Assembly (NCBI RefSeq): GCF_022807975.1
Contig: NZ_CP094358.1
Location: forward strand, 1,364,001 to 1,428,000
Direction of reading: 5' to 3'
Length of the DNA stretch: 64,000 nt
From: Abyssalbus ytuae
GTDB taxonomy: Bacteria > Bacteroidota > Bacteroidia > Flavobacteriales > Flavobacteriaceae
Positions 18,526 through 30,000 of this stretch are shown in pieces. The translations under genes were made by a program, and so were the position numbers. The notes beneath the pieces were generated by a model. It searched no databases and had not been told where the DNA came from. It saw nothing but the letters and a program-made list of their open reading frames with translations. Each line of letters opens with the position of its first letter. The stretch's first letter is position 1.

Positions 18526-21500
18526 ATGAAAATCAGTTTGTTTAGAAACTTACTGTTTCTTGGTGCATTCCTATTTTCCGGATTTTCTATTGCCCAAGAA
18601 GTAGCAGGAACTGTTTCTGATGCCAACGGACCTCTTCCCGGAGCCAATGTAATAGTACAGGGAACCAATAATGGTACTACTACAGATTTTGACGGCAAAT
18701 ACACCTTAACTGGCATAGATCCAAATGCCATTTTAATTTTTAGCTATTTGGGATTTATTACCCAGGAAATTCCTGTAAATGGGAGATCAACAATCAACGT
18801 AACGCTTAATGAAGACTCTACAGAATTAAGTGAAGTCGTTATTACAGGATACTCTCAGCAAGAAACAAGAGATATTACCGGATCCGTATCCGTAGTAAAA
18901 GCAGAGGATCTGGTTGCTACCACTCCTACAAATGTGGAATCTGCCCTGCAGGGTCAATCACCCGGTGTAACTGTAGGTTTACAAGGAGGCCCGGGTCAAA
19001 CAGCGGTTGTGAGAATTAGGGGATATGGTACAATTAACGGAAACGACCCTTTGTATATAATTGATGGTACTCCCACTGGTGCCGGCCTCGCAGCTATCAA
19101 CCCAAATGATATTGAAACCATCCAGATATTAAAGGATGCTTCATCAGCAGCTATTTATGGAAACAGGGCCGCTAATGGTGTAATTATCATAACGACTAAG
19201 AGTGGGAAAAGAAATAACAAAGTTCAATTCTCGGCAGATGCCTATGTAGGAGTAGATTTTATACCCAACTCTGTTTTTCCTGAATTTGCCACCCCTCAGC
19301 AAATAGCACAATCTATTTGGGATGCTGCAGAAAATGACGGAACAGGCATACCGGATCATCCCCAATTTGGAAACGGTTCTTCCCCTGTAATTCCGGTTTA
19401 TATTTTCCCGCAAGGAGCCAGCACTGCTGATGAAAGCTTATACGATTATGAAAATAACAGGATTACAAGGGCAAACCCGAACGGAACTGACTGGTTTGAT
19501 GAGTATTTTAACCCTGCAATAACACAACAATACAATGTAAGCGCCTCAGGAGGGTCGGAACATTCAAATTTTTATATGTCACTAAGTGCTTTGAACCAAG
19601 ATGGCACAGGATTGTATACCGGTTTTGAAAGATATACACTCAGGGCTAACTCCGCTTTTGATGTAACAGAAAAATTCAGATTAGGTGAAAATATCACCGT
19701 ATCCTATTCAGATCAAATAATCCCTCCCGGGGTTGATGTTAACAATGGTACTATTTCTTCTTTATACCGGATGCACCCGTTAATTCCGGTTAAGGATGTT
19801 GGAGGCAATTACGCCGGTGTAGGTGTAGGTGGTTTAGGAAATGCCAATAATGCTTTGGCTATTGCCTACCGGAATAAAGACAATAGTATAATTAACATAA
19901 GAGCTTTAGGAAATGTTTTTGCGGAATATGATGTCTTTGAAGATTTAACTTTTAAAACCACTTTAGGATTTGACTTAAATGCTGAAAACGTTTCAGATTT
20001 TACGCCCCGTCAACTAGAAGGCGAAGCACCCGTAACCGCTATAACATTGGCTGAAACCAACAGGATGACAACCTCCTACACATGGTTTAACACTTTAAAC
20101 TACAGTAAAGATTTTGGCGACCATTCATTAGGCCTTCTGGCAGGTACTGAATTTAATAAATTTAAATTCAAACAGTCTTTAGCAGCCGGTGATGACTTTC
20201 TATTTGACAATCTTCTCAATTTAAGATATTTAAATATTAGTCCGGGAAGTTTACCCTCTAGCGGTGCGGCTAATATTAACACTTATTTTTCAGCTTTTGG
20301 TAAAGTAGATTATAAATTTAAAGACACTTACTTATTAAGTGCCACTTTTCGTCATGACAGCTCTTCTCTTTTCGGACCTGGAAACAGAGATGGCTTCTTC
20401 CCCTCATTTAGTGCGGGTTGGAGAGTGTCAAATGAGCCTTTTATGGAAAATCAGGAAGTGATTTCTAATTTAATGCTAAAAGTAGGATATGGAATTGTAG
20501 GTAACAACGGATCCATAAACCCATGGGACAGGGCTGATGTGTATACGGCAAATCCAGATTATTTTTCCTACCCTACCAGCAATACAGCTTCAGCAATTGG
20601 CTATGGCTTACAATCAAGAGGAAACCCGGACTTAACCTGGGAAACAACTTCTACTTTAAATATGGGGTTTACGTCCCGATGGTTTAACAAAGTCACTTTT
20701 GATTTTGAATGGTACACATCAACCACAGAAGATATGCTCATTAATGTACCTTACGATCCTACCGTATACGGAAACACAAATATTATTCGTGAAAATATAG
20801 GAGAAATGAATAATAAGGGATTTGATGCTGCTCTGTCATATAATGATATTACATCGGGAGATTTTAGCTATAACATTGGTATTAATGTTTCTGCATACAA
20901 AAATGAAGTAGTGACTATAGATCCCGGAAATGAAGGTCGGTTTATTCAAGGTGACAGAGTAAGAGATCAATTACCCAACAGAACACAAGCCGGACAGCCT
21001 TTGGCTTCTTTTTACGGGAAAAAATTCACCGGAATTGGACCCGATGGAAGAATGCAGTTTGCTAATGACGGAGAACAACAATTCATTGGAAATCCTCACC
21101 CCGACTTTACTTATGGTCTTACTTTTAGCGGTGATTATAAAGGTTTTGACTTTTCCTTACTAATTCAGGGGTCTCAGGGAAATGACATTTATAACTTTAT
21201 GAAATTCTTTACAGACTTTAACACCTTTGTGGGTGCAAAAAGCGTAAACTACGTAAATGAAAACGGCCTTCCGGCATTAACTAACGATGCTGGGATAATT
21301 GCCGATGAATCAGCTCAGTCCTCATATTATGTAGAAGATGGTTCATATGCGAGACTAAAAAATATAGTTATCGGATATTCCCTCCCTGAAGGGATTTCCA
21401 GTAAACTGGGAGTAGAAAAAATAAGATTTTACCTGCAAGGAAAAAACCTGTTAACTCTCACAGACTATTCAGGCTTAGATCCTGAAATAAATTTAAGAAA

Positions 21501-21621
21501 CGTACCTGTGGACAATCTTAGCGAAGCAAATCCGAACAATCCCAATTTAACCATTGGGTTAGATAGTGGCGTGTATCCAATAGACAGATCAGTCATTTTA
21601 GGTTTAAACGTATCATTCTAA
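18526..21621 (+). CDS. susC: SusC/RagA-family TonB-dependent transporter (copy 2)
   Basis: A 1031-residue outer-membrane transporter with signal peptide ending near SIAQ, a carboxypeptidase-regulatory-like domain (VAGTVSDANGPLPGANV, about 24-100), a plug (EVVITGYSQQETRDITGSV) with the signature ILKDASSAAIYGNRAANGV, and a barrel ending LGLNVSF. No STN domain is present. Its first 110 residues are closer to SusC3 than to SusC1. It pairs with the SusD 10 bp downstream and is preceded by the perfect LacI operator. No glycoside hydrolase is in its operon, so the substrate cannot be assigned. Confidence 0.95.
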   Translation: MKISLFRNLLFLGAFLFSGFSIAQEVAGTVSDANGPLPGANVIVQGTNNGTTTDFDGKYTLTGIDPNAILIFSYLGFITQEIPVNGRSTINVTLNEDSTELSEVVITGYSQQETRDITGSVSVVKAEDLVATTPTNVESALQGQSPGVTVGLQGGPGQTAVVRIRGYGTINGNDPLYIIDGTPTGAGLAAINPNDIETIQILKDASSAAIYGNRAANGVIIITTKSGKRNNKVQFSADAYVGVDFIPNSVFPEFATPQQIAQSIWDAAENDGTGIPDHPQFGNGSSPVIPVYIFPQGASTADESLYDYENNRITRANPNGTDWFDEYFNPAITQQYNVSASGGSEHSNFYMSLSALNQDGTGLYTGFERYTLRANSAFDVTEKFRLGENITVSYSDQIIPPGVDVNNGTISSLYRMHPLIPVKDVGGNYAGVGVGGLGNANNALAIAYRNKDNSIINIRALGNVFAEYDVFEDLTFKTTLGFDLNAENVSDFTPRQLEGEAPVTAITLAETNRMTTSYTWFNTLNYSKDFGDHSLGLLAGTEFNKFKFKQSLAAGDDFLFDNLLNLRYLNISPGSLPSSGAANINTYFSAFGKVDYKFKDTYLLSATFRHDSSSLFGPGNRDGFFPSFSAGWRVSNEPFMENQEVISNLMLKVGYGIVGNNGSINPWDRADVYTANPDYFSYPTSNTASAIGYGLQSRGNPDLTWETTSTLNMGFTSRWFNKVTFDFEWYTSTTEDMLINVPYDPTVYGNTNIIRENIGEMNNKGFDAALSYNDITSGDFSYNIGINVSAYKNEVVTIDPGNEGRFIQGDRVRDQLPNRTQAGQPLASFYGKKFTGIGPDGRMQFANDGEQQFIGNPHPDFTYGLTFSGDYKGFDFSLLIQGSQGNDIYNFMKFFTDFNTFVGAKSVNYVNENGLPALTNDAGIIADESAQSSYYVEDGSYARLKNIVIGYSLPEGISSKLGVEKIRFYLQGKNLLTLTDYSGLDPEINLRNVPVDNLSEANPNNPNLTIGLDSGVYPIDRSVILGLNVSF

Positions 21622-21631
21622 AAAAATTCAC

Positions 21632-23365
21632 ATGAAAAAAATAATTAATTTACTAACAATATCTACCGTAGCATTTTTATTCTTTTCCTGCGGTCATGAA
21701 ATAAACATACCTGTTGAAGGGCAAATCACAGGATCGGATGTTCCTCTCAATGCTACTTTTATTAATACCCAGGTAATTGCAGCCTATGCAATGTTAGATG
21801 GTAATTTAGATAATAATAATGTATGGCGTTCTGCCCCTTCAAACTGGGTTTACGGAGAAGTAACTGCCGATAATGCTTATAAAGGCAGTGAAGCCGGGGA
21901 CCAATCAGAAATTACTCAGTTTGAAACATATGACGGCAAACCAATTAACTCATTTGTAGATGTAAAATGGAGAGCCGTATACGAAGGTATTGCCAGATGC
22001 AATATTGCTTTAAATGCTATCCAGGTAGGTATAAGCGGAGGAACATTAACAAGTCAGGAAGCTGCAGAGTTTACAGGAGAACTTCGCTTTTTAAGAGCCC
22101 ATTATCATTTTGAAGCAAAAAAAGTATGGGGAAATATTCCGTATATTGACGAAACCGTTACTGAAAGTGTATCGAATGTGGGTGTGGATGCATGGACTAA
22201 AATCGAAGAAGACTTCCAATTTGCAATTGATAATCTTCCCACAGAAGAAAAAAGAGTTGGGGGAGCAACATCCTGGAATGCCAAAGCATATCTGGCAAAA
22301 GCTCATATGTATCAACTGGATTATGATGCTGCCGAGCCATTGCTGGATGATGTGATAACCAATGGTCCCTATGCATTAAACGCTTTTTTCCATGATAATT
22401 TTGATGCCGACACTAATAACAGTATGGAATCAGTTTTTGCTGTACAATATGCTGTGAATGACGGAAGTAACGATAGTAGTAATGGTAATTACGGCGATAT
22501 TTTAAACCACCCCCATAATAGCCCTATCGGAGCGGGTTGCTGTGGTTTTTTCCAACCATCTCATGATTTGGTGAACGCTTTTAAAACCGACGCAAACGGT
22601 TTACCCTTATTTGATACTTATAATAACACTAACATCAACAATGTTGATCCTGCAGATACTACTGCCAGCGGGTTTCCAGATGATGCCTCTTTTGTGGAAT
22701 ATCCCGGAAATTTAGATCCGAGGTTAGACTGGACAGTAGGAAGAAAAGGTATTCCTTTTAATGGATGGGGAGATTTTCCGGGCCTGGCATGGGTAAGAGA
22801 ACCTGAAAGTGGCGGCTGTTATGTAGCAAAGAAAATAGTTTACAGGGCTGACCAGCAGGGAAGTGTAAATACATCTACCGGGTGGGCAGCAACGGCAAAT
22901 GCAATTAACACCAATATTATCCGCTTTTCAGAATTGTTACTTTGGAGAGCCGAAATACATGCAGCTAATAATCAGCTTACCGATGCAGCTATTTTAGTAG
23001 ACAGAGTTCGGTCAAGAGCTGCAAATCCGGAAGGATGGGTTAAAAATGATGATGGTACAGATGCTGCTAATTATGTGATTGGTTTATATACCGACAATGG
23101 AGGTTTCCCCGATCAGGCATATGCACAGGAAGCAATCCTTTTTGAATATCGCTTAGAAACCGCTTTAGAAGGACACCGGTTTTTTGACCTGGTAAGAAGA
23201 GGCGGAACTTTAGCCAGTGATGTATTAAACACGTATGTATCTAACGATGGCACCCGCTCTTATTTTGTAGGTGTCTCTTATATTGATGATAAAAAATATT
23301 TCCCTTTACCCCAACCGGCAATAGATTTGAGTGGAAATATTCTTCAACAAAATGACAGTTATTAA
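21632..23365 (+). CDS. susD: SusD/RagB-family lipoprotein (copy 2)
   Basis: A 577-residue lipoprotein with lipobox Cys near residue 20 (FLFFSC). Helical SusD traits include ARCNIALNAIQVG, TGELRFLRAHYHFEAKKVWG and the C-terminal FEYRLETALEGHRFFDLVRR, with a closing region KKYFPLPQPAIDL. It is predicted to be the surface lid and ligand-binding partner of SusC2. A strong palindromic terminator follows 38 bp after the stop, separating it partly from the propeller gene downstream. Confidence 0.95.
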   Translation: MKKIINLLTISTVAFLFFSCGHEINIPVEGQITGSDVPLNATFINTQVIAAYAMLDGNLDNNNVWRSAPSNWVYGEVTADNAYKGSEAGDQSEITQFETYDGKPINSFVDVKWRAVYEGIARCNIALNAIQVGISGGTLTSQEAAEFTGELRFLRAHYHFEAKKVWGNIPYIDETVTESVSNVGVDAWTKIEEDFQFAIDNLPTEEKRVGGATSWNAKAYLAKAHMYQLDYDAAEPLLDDVITNGPYALNAFFHDNFDADTNNSMESVFAVQYAVNDGSNDSSNGNYGDILNHPHNSPIGAGCCGFFQPSHDLVNAFKTDANGLPLFDTYNNTNINNVDPADTTASGFPDDASFVEYPGNLDPRLDWTVGRKGIPFNGWGDFPGLAWVREPESGGCYVAKKIVYRADQQGSVNTSTGWAATANAINTNIIRFSELLLWRAEIHAANNQLTDAAILVDRVRSRAANPEGWVKNDDGTDAANYVIGLYTDNGGFPDQAYAQEAILFEYRLETALEGHRFFDLVRRGGTLASDVLNTYVSNDGTRSYFVGVSYIDDKKYFPLPQPAIDLSGNILQQNDSY

Positions 23366-23403
23366 AATATTTTTAAACTAACCAATAATTTGTTAATTCT
23401 CAC

Positions 23404-23427
23404 AAGCAGAGTTTTAAAACTCTGCTT
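23404..23427 (+). terminator. Palindromic terminator after susD2
   Basis: A 24-bp perfect palindrome (AAGCAGAGTTTT followed by AAAACTCTGCTT) followed by TTTC. It can form a stem of about 10 bp with a small loop. It lies between susD2 and the next CDS and overlaps the artefactual upstream extension of that CDS, which supports using its later start at 23471. Confidence 0.7.
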
Positions 23428-23470
23428 TTCATCTGTTAATCAAAAACTTGCTAATCTTTTCAACATAATT

Positions 23471-26400
23471 ATGAAATTAAAACATTCATATATACTGGTG
23501 GTACTTTTAATGCTTTCTGCATGTAAAAAAAATAATGAGAAAGACCTGGCTACTAGCAAAGAAAAGATTTTCAGTGTGGTGACTCATAAAAAATCCGGCA
23601 TTACCTTTTCCAACAATCTTGTTGAAAATGACAGTTTAAACTATTTTACCTATTCCTACCTTTATATGGGAGGAGGCATAGCAACAGGTGACATTAATAA
23701 CGACGGATTATTAGATATTTATTTCACAGGTAACCAGGTTTCAAATAAATTATACCTGAACAAAGGCGACTTAACCTTTGAAGACATAACCGATACAGCA
23801 GGAGTAAGCGGTGATAACAGATGGCATACCGGGGTAACAATGGCAGACGTGAACGGTGATGGTTTTTTAGATATTTATTGCTCGGTAGGAGGGAAATTTA
23901 ATCCTAAGAATAACCAGTTGTTTATTAACAATGGAGATAACACATTTACAGAGAAAGCGGCAGAATATGGTTTAGACGACACAGGCAATAGTGTACAGGG
24001 AACTTTTTTTGATTATGACAAAGATGGTGATCTGGACCTGTATGTGGCTAATTATCCTCCTACAAGTTTTAGTTCTCCCAACTTTTATTATTCTTTTAAA
24101 ATGAATAATGTGAAAGATCATGAAACTGATCATCTTTACAGAAACGATCAGGGAAGCTTTACCAATGTTACTGATGAAGCAAAAGTGAGGAGCTTTGGTC
24201 TTACTTTAAGCGCTACAGTTGGCGATTTGAATAACGATTCCTGGCCGGATTTATACGTTTCCAACGATTTTAGCACCCCCGATTACCTATACATAAATAA
24301 TCATGATGGTACATTCAGGGAAGTAATAAAAAAATCTACTGCCCATACAGCATTTTACGGAATGGGGGTAGATATTGCAGATTACAACAATGATGGCAAC
24401 CTGGATATTTTTCAGGTGGATATGGATGCTAAAAAAAACCGGAGAAAAAAAGCCAATATGGCGAGCATGAACCCCACTCTTTTTTGGGAAACCGTAAATG
24501 CAGGCTTTCATTATCAATACATGCAAAATTGCCTGCAATTAAACTCCGGCATTTTTGAAAACGGAAATCCATATTTCACCAATTTATCACGAATAGCAGG
24601 AATATCATCAACTGACTGGAGTTGGGGGCCGCTTTTTGCCGATTTTAATAATGACGGCATGAAAGATTTGTTTGTATCCAACGGAACAAGAAGAGAAATT
24701 AACAATAACGACTATTTTAATAAATTAAAAAAAGTACGGAATAAAAGGGACAGTTTATTAGAAAGGGCCATGAAAATTCCTTCTGAAAAAATTGACAATT
24801 TTATGTTTAAAAATTCAGGTAATCATAGCTTTGAAATTGTAAACGATGATTGGGGTATAGAGTATAAAGGGTTTTCAAATGGAGTGGTATATGCCGACTT
24901 GGATAATGACGGGGATTTGGAAATAATTCTCAACAACATTGATGATACAGCAATAATTTTTGAAAATAAGAGTTCACAACACAACAAATATATTAAGTTA
25001 ATATTTGATGGCCCCGAAAAAAACAAACACGGTTTAGGTGTTAGAGCTTATGTAAAAACTGGCTCCCTTCAACAAATGCAGGAATTAACTTTGTCAAGAG
25101 GATTTCAGTCCTCAGTCGCACCTGAACTACATTTTGGACTAGCCAAAAATGACAATATTGACGAACTCAAAATAATGTGGCCGGATGGCAAGGAACAAAT
25201 TCTTCAAAATATAAAAGCAAATCAAACTTTAAAACTGAAACATGCCGATGCAAAAAAAATAAGCTCCCGGGAAAAACCGAAAAGGAAATTGTTATTTACT
25301 ACAATTAAAGACACACTTAAATTTCCTCAACACAAACATATTGAAAATGATTATAACGACTTTAAAAAGGAAGTTCTCCTCCCCCATCGCACCTCTACCT
25401 TTGGCCCCGGACTTTCAGTAGGCGATTTAAATGGTGATGGCAAAGATGATTTCTTTATCGGAGGTTCGGCAAATCATACAGCAGGAGTTTATTTTCAGAA
25501 AGAGGAAGGAAGTTTTAACTATCAACATATACCACATGTATTAAAAGACTCGGTATATGAAGATATCGGATCCTTAATTTTTGATGCGGATTATGACGGA
25601 GATAATGATCTCTATGTTGTAAGTGGTGGCAATGAGTTTGAACAAAATTCTGAAATGCTGAAAGACAGGCTGTATATAAACGATGGCACAGGTCACTTAA
25701 CCAAATCAGAAACTGCCCTACCTGATATACGAAGCAGTGGGTCAAGAGTTTTTAATGCTGATTTTGATAAAGACGGTAAAGATGATTTATTAATATTAGG
25801 AAGATTAGTACCACAAAATTATCCGTGGCCTGCATCCAGTTATATTTTAAAAAACATAAGTGAAAATGGTAAAGCTCAATTTGCAAACATCACAAAAGAT
25901 ATCGCTCCCCAACTTGAATCAGTAGGCATGGCTACAAGCGCAGAAATTACCGATATAGATAATGATGGATGGATGGATATAATAATTGTGGGAGAATGGA
26001 TGCCAATTAAAATATTTAAAAATTTCAACGGAAAATTTTCTGAAGTATCAGAAGAATATGGCCTTACAAAAAACACTACCGGATGGTGGTGGAGTATAAA
26101 AAGTGCAGATTTCGATAAAGATGGGGATCAGGATTTCATTGTGGGTAACCTGGGATTAAATTATAAATATAAAGCCAATCAAAATGAAACCTTTGACATT
26201 TATTTTAACGATTTTGACCATAACAATAAAAAAGATATAGTTTTAAGTTACTACAATGAAGGTGAAAAATACCCGGTAAGGGGAAGAGAATGTTCATCGC
26301 AACAAATTCCGGGAATAAAAGTTAAATTCCCTGACTATGCTTCATTTTCAACTGCCACTCTCGAAGATGTTTACACAAAAAAAGATTTGGAAAAATCATT

Positions 26401-26785
26401 GCATTACCAGGTAAAATCTTTTGCCAATATATATTTAGAGAACAAAGGAAATAGGTTTGTAATACATCAACTACCAGTTGATACCCAGTTATCATGTATC
26501 AATCAAATTTTAATAGACGATTTTGATAACGATGACAACCTGGATGCAATTTTAGGAGGTAATCTTCATTGGTCAGAAGTAGAAACTCCGCGAAATGATT
26601 CAGGATACGGCGTTTTTTTAAAAGGCAATGGAAAAGGAGGGTTTAAAACTGCCAAAGTAACCGAAAGTGGTTTATTTATTCCCGGAGATGTAAAAGATTT
26701 TGCCAAATTGGAAACAAGCAATAATACAATTCTGATTGTAGCCAAAAACAATGACTCTTGTCAATATATAAAACTAAATAAGTAA
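23471..26785 (+). CDS. FG-GAP/VCBS - ASPIC/UnbV - FG-GAP lipoprotein (copy 1)
   Basis: A 1104-residue lipoprotein (MKLKHSYILVVLLMLSACKK; Cys about 18). The frame extends to 23390, but only the ATG at 23471 gives a signal peptide. Seven calcium-loop repeats of the DxNxDGxxD type precede an ASPIC/UnbV domain at about 505-595 (LKIMWPDGKEQILQNIKANQ), and seven more follow, for example GDLNGDGKDDFFI and ADFDKDGDQDFIV. Seven repeats per half fits two seven-bladed beta-propellers. Family members are annotated only as repeat proteins and the function is unknown. Position after susCD2 suggests a surface role in binding or processing the substrate of that pair. Confidence 0.88.
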   Translation: MKLKHSYILVVLLMLSACKKNNEKDLATSKEKIFSVVTHKKSGITFSNNLVENDSLNYFTYSYLYMGGGIATGDINNDGLLDIYFTGNQVSNKLYLNKGDLTFEDITDTAGVSGDNRWHTGVTMADVNGDGFLDIYCSVGGKFNPKNNQLFINNGDNTFTEKAAEYGLDDTGNSVQGTFFDYDKDGDLDLYVANYPPTSFSSPNFYYSFKMNNVKDHETDHLYRNDQGSFTNVTDEAKVRSFGLTLSATVGDLNNDSWPDLYVSNDFSTPDYLYINNHDGTFREVIKKSTAHTAFYGMGVDIADYNNDGNLDIFQVDMDAKKNRRKKANMASMNPTLFWETVNAGFHYQYMQNCLQLNSGIFENGNPYFTNLSRIAGISSTDWSWGPLFADFNNDGMKDLFVSNGTRREINNNDYFNKLKKVRNKRDSLLERAMKIPSEKIDNFMFKNSGNHSFEIVNDDWGIEYKGFSNGVVYADLDNDGDLEIILNNIDDTAIIFENKSSQHNKYIKLIFDGPEKNKHGLGVRAYVKTGSLQQMQELTLSRGFQSSVAPELHFGLAKNDNIDELKIMWPDGKEQILQNIKANQTLKLKHADAKKISSREKPKRKLLFTTIKDTLKFPQHKHIENDYNDFKKEVLLPHRTSTFGPGLSVGDLNGDGKDDFFIGGSANHTAGVYFQKEEGSFNYQHIPHVLKDSVYEDIGSLIFDADYDGDNDLYVVSGGNEFEQNSEMLKDRLYINDGTGHLTKSETALPDIRSSGSRVFNADFDKDGKDDLLILGRLVPQNYPWPASSYILKNISENGKAQFANITKDIAPQLESVGMATSAEITDIDNDGWMDIIIVGEWMPIKIFKNFNGKFSEVSEEYGLTKNTTGWWWSIKSADFDKDGDQDFIVGNLGLNYKYKANQNETFDIYFNDFDHNNKKDIVLSYYNEGEKYPVRGRECSSQQIPGIKVKFPDYASFSTATLEDVYTKKDLEKSLHYQVKSFANIYLENKGNRFVIHQLPVDTQLSCINQILIDDFDNDDNLDAILGGNLHWSEVETPRNDSGYGVFLKGNGKGGFKTAKVTESGLFIPGDVKDFAKLETSNNTILIVAKNNDSCQYIKLNK

Positions 26786-26935
26786 AAAATTTTAAAATAA
26801 TGCTTAGTAGATAAATCTAAAATATCTAATAATTCTCCTACTCCAAGCTATTATATTAAAGGAAAGCAAGGGGTACACCCTAATACAAATGAAAATATAT
26901 TATTTTTTTAACACTAAAAATAATGTAAGATCATA

Positions 26936-26951
26936 ACTAAAACGATTTTGT
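26936..26951. promoter_or_regulatory. Candidate LacI-type operator upstream of susC3
   Basis: The site reads ACTAAAACGATTTTGT and matches 13 of 16 positions of the susC2 palindrome. It is 108 bp before susC3, in a 273-bp gap with no other gene. SusC3 has no lacI gene of its own nearby, so one of the two LacI proteins encoded further left would have to act here in trans. Confidence 0.55.
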
Positions 26952-26990
26952 TAAAAATCCTACTTCTTTTTATGCCTTTTTTTTACATAA

Positions 26991-27041
26991 TATTAACGTT
27001 TTTTACATAAATTTATGATCTAACAAAAGTTCAGTACTAAC
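26991..27041 (+). promoter_or_regulatory. Candidate promoter and conserved leader of susC3
   Basis: TATTAAC (26991-26997), a 10-nt gap, TAAATTTA (27008-27015) and AAAGTTCAGTACTAAC (27026-27041) repeat the order and near-spacing seen upstream of susC2. TAAATATTAAT follows just before the ATG in both. Confidence 0.5.
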
Positions 27042-27058
27042 ACAGTAAATATTAATCT

Positions 27059-30000
27059 ATGAAAAACAATTTGTTTAAAAACTTATTGTTTCTAACTGCA
27101 TTGTCATGTTTTGGCTTTACGTATGCTCAATCAGTTTCAGGAACAGTCTCAGATGTTAATGGCCCCTTACCAGGTGCAAACGTTGTGGTGAAAGGAACCC
27201 CAAATGGCACAACAACTGATTTTGACGGAAATTATTCTTTAAACGATGTAGAATCTGATGCAGTTCTGGTTATTAGCTATATTGGCTTTTTGACCCAGGA
27301 AATTGAGGTGAATGGAAGATCTACCGTCAACGTTACTCTACAAGAAGATTCTACCGAACTTGATGAAGTTGTAGTTATTGGTTACGGTACCACAACAGTT
27401 AAAGATGCTACCGGTTCCGTTGCCTCTGTAACATCAGAAGATTTCAACGGAGGTGTAATAGCTTCTCCCGAGCAATTAATTCAAGGTAAAACCGCCGGGG
27501 TACAAATTACCCAAACCAGTGGCGAACCCGGGGCAGGTATTGATATTCGTATTCGGGGGACCAATTCTGTCCGATCAAATAATAACCCTCTATTTGTGGT
27601 AGATGGTGTGCCACTTGCAGGAGATGCAACATCTGCTGGTGGTGCTGACATTACCGGAGGAGAAGGAGGAACTAGTCAGTCCCGTAATCCATTAAACTTT
27701 TTAAACCCTTCAGATATCGAAAGTATTTCAGTCCTTAAAGATGCTTCCGCTACAGCCATTTACGGCTCAAGGGGAGCAAACGGAGTTGTGATTATTACGA
27801 CTAAAAGTGGTCGAGCAGGTGGCGAAGGTGTGTTTGAATTTACTTCAAATATCAGTATTGCCACCCCGGCTAAAACATACGACCTCCTTAACCGGGATGA
27901 ATACTTAGCAGCATATGCTTCTTTTGGTAACGACCCTACCAGTAATGATGCCGGAGCAAATACTGACTGGCAGGACGTAGTATTTAGAACCAGTATTTCA
28001 AATAATCAAAATCTTTCTTATTCTAAAAATTACGGAAAAGGAAATGTAAGATTTACTTTAGGATATAACGATCAAGAAGGTATTGTTCAAAACTCTTCTT
28101 TAGAACGTATAACGGGAAGAGCAAACTGGACCCATCGGTTTTTAGATGATAAACTTACCATTAATTTACAAACCACACTATCAAGTGTAGACGATGAAGC
28201 TCCTATGGTAACCGGTAGCGGTGGCTATAGAGGAGATTTATTAGGAATGGCGTATGCTGCCAATCCTACATGGCCTAATGATCCTGAATTTGATTCCGGT
28301 GCTTTACCAAATCCGGCAAATATACTGGCAAATTATAAAAGTATTACTGAAACAAACAGAGCACTCTTAAATGGTTCGGTTGAATATAAGTTTACTCCGG
28401 AGTTAACAGGTAAAATTAACTTAGGATACGACACCTCCACCTCATCCAGAGAAAGTAATCTTACAGCCAATACCATAGGATTTTCAACAGGTATCTTAGG
28501 TAATGGCCGTGGAGCATTAAACGATTTGGATGCTGAAAACCGGTTATTGGAAGCAACTTTAAATTATAAAAAGGAATTTGAAAATTCGAATTTAGACGTT
28601 TTAATTGGTTATTCATTCCAGGATTTTCAAAGAAAAGGAAGAAATGTGATTGGATGGGGCTATTCTACAACAGACCCCGAAAAAATGGCAGATGACCTAG
28701 AAGATACAGCTAATGCAATAGAGGGGATAATTACCGGCAATTATCAACAATATGCTATTCCAAATGGAAGCGATGAATTATATATTAACAGATTATTTCC
28801 TGACCCGTTTCAAGCAGCTGTACCGTTAACCTTAACTCCAAGTGTTAAATCCATATTTGCTGATACTTTTAATAATACTGATGAATTACAATCATTTTTT
28901 GGTAGAATTAACTACAGCCTTGCAAACAAATACTTATTTACTGCAACCTTAAGAGCAGACGGCTCCTCCCGTTTTGGTGATGCAAACCAATACGGTTATT
29001 TCCCTTCAGGTGCTTTCGCCTGGAAAATTAATGAAGAAGAATTTATAGGAGATAACATTTCTACTTTAAAGCTTCGTTTAAGTGCCGGTATTACTGGTAA
29101 TCAGGAAGGTTTAGGCTACGGAAATTTTGTTAGGAGAACCAGGTTTAGCGGTGCCGGAATTCAAAATGATGGTTCTATCACAGTCCCGGGTACAAGTGAT
29201 GTGTCATTTGCCGAACCAGACTTAAAATGGGAAGAAACCATTTCTTATGGTGTAGGTGTGGATTTTGGTTTTAATAACGATAGATTATCCGGTAGTATCG
29301 ATTTTTATAGAAAAGAAACTACAGATTTTTTATTGCAAATTCAGGCAGCTCAACCATCACCTCAACCTTTCTTCTTTACTAACTTAGATGGAACTATTTT
29401 AAATCAAGGTATTGAATTTGCAATCGCTTATGACATTATAAAGTCTGAAGACCTTGTTTGGGATGCTTCTTTTAATATTGCTTATAACAAAAATGAATTG
29501 CAGGATTTTGGCGGATTGATTCAGGCAGGAACAATCAGAGGACAGGGCTTAACCGGTGCCTACGCTCAAATTTTAGCAGGAGGATATCCTTTATTCTCTT
29601 ACTATTTAAGAGAATTTGAAGGTTTTGATGATAACGGACAGCCAATTGGTGATGTTCAAAAATTTGTAGGTAAAGATGCTATTCCGGATTATACCGCAGG
29701 ACTATCAACAAATCTTTCTTACAAAAACTGGGATTTTTCTATGTATTTTGCCGGGCAATTTGATTATTACTTGTACAACAACACCAAAAATGCATTCTTT
29801 ACTGCAGGTTCTATTGCCGGTGGCAGAAATGTAACTCAGGACGTTATTGGAAATGGTGAAGCAGGTTCTGCTGAAGCATCTGTTTCTACCAGGTTTTTAG
29901 AAAAAGGAGACTTCATAAGATTGCAAAATGCTTCTATTGGATATAATTTCCCATTAAATAATGCAGTCTTTAAAACTCTACGTATCTCCTTAACCGGTCA

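Noticed and set aside
23390-23470. N-terminal extension of propeller lipoprotein copy 1
   Set aside because: It lies across the terminator palindrome, and the lipoprotein signal begins only at the ATG at 23471.
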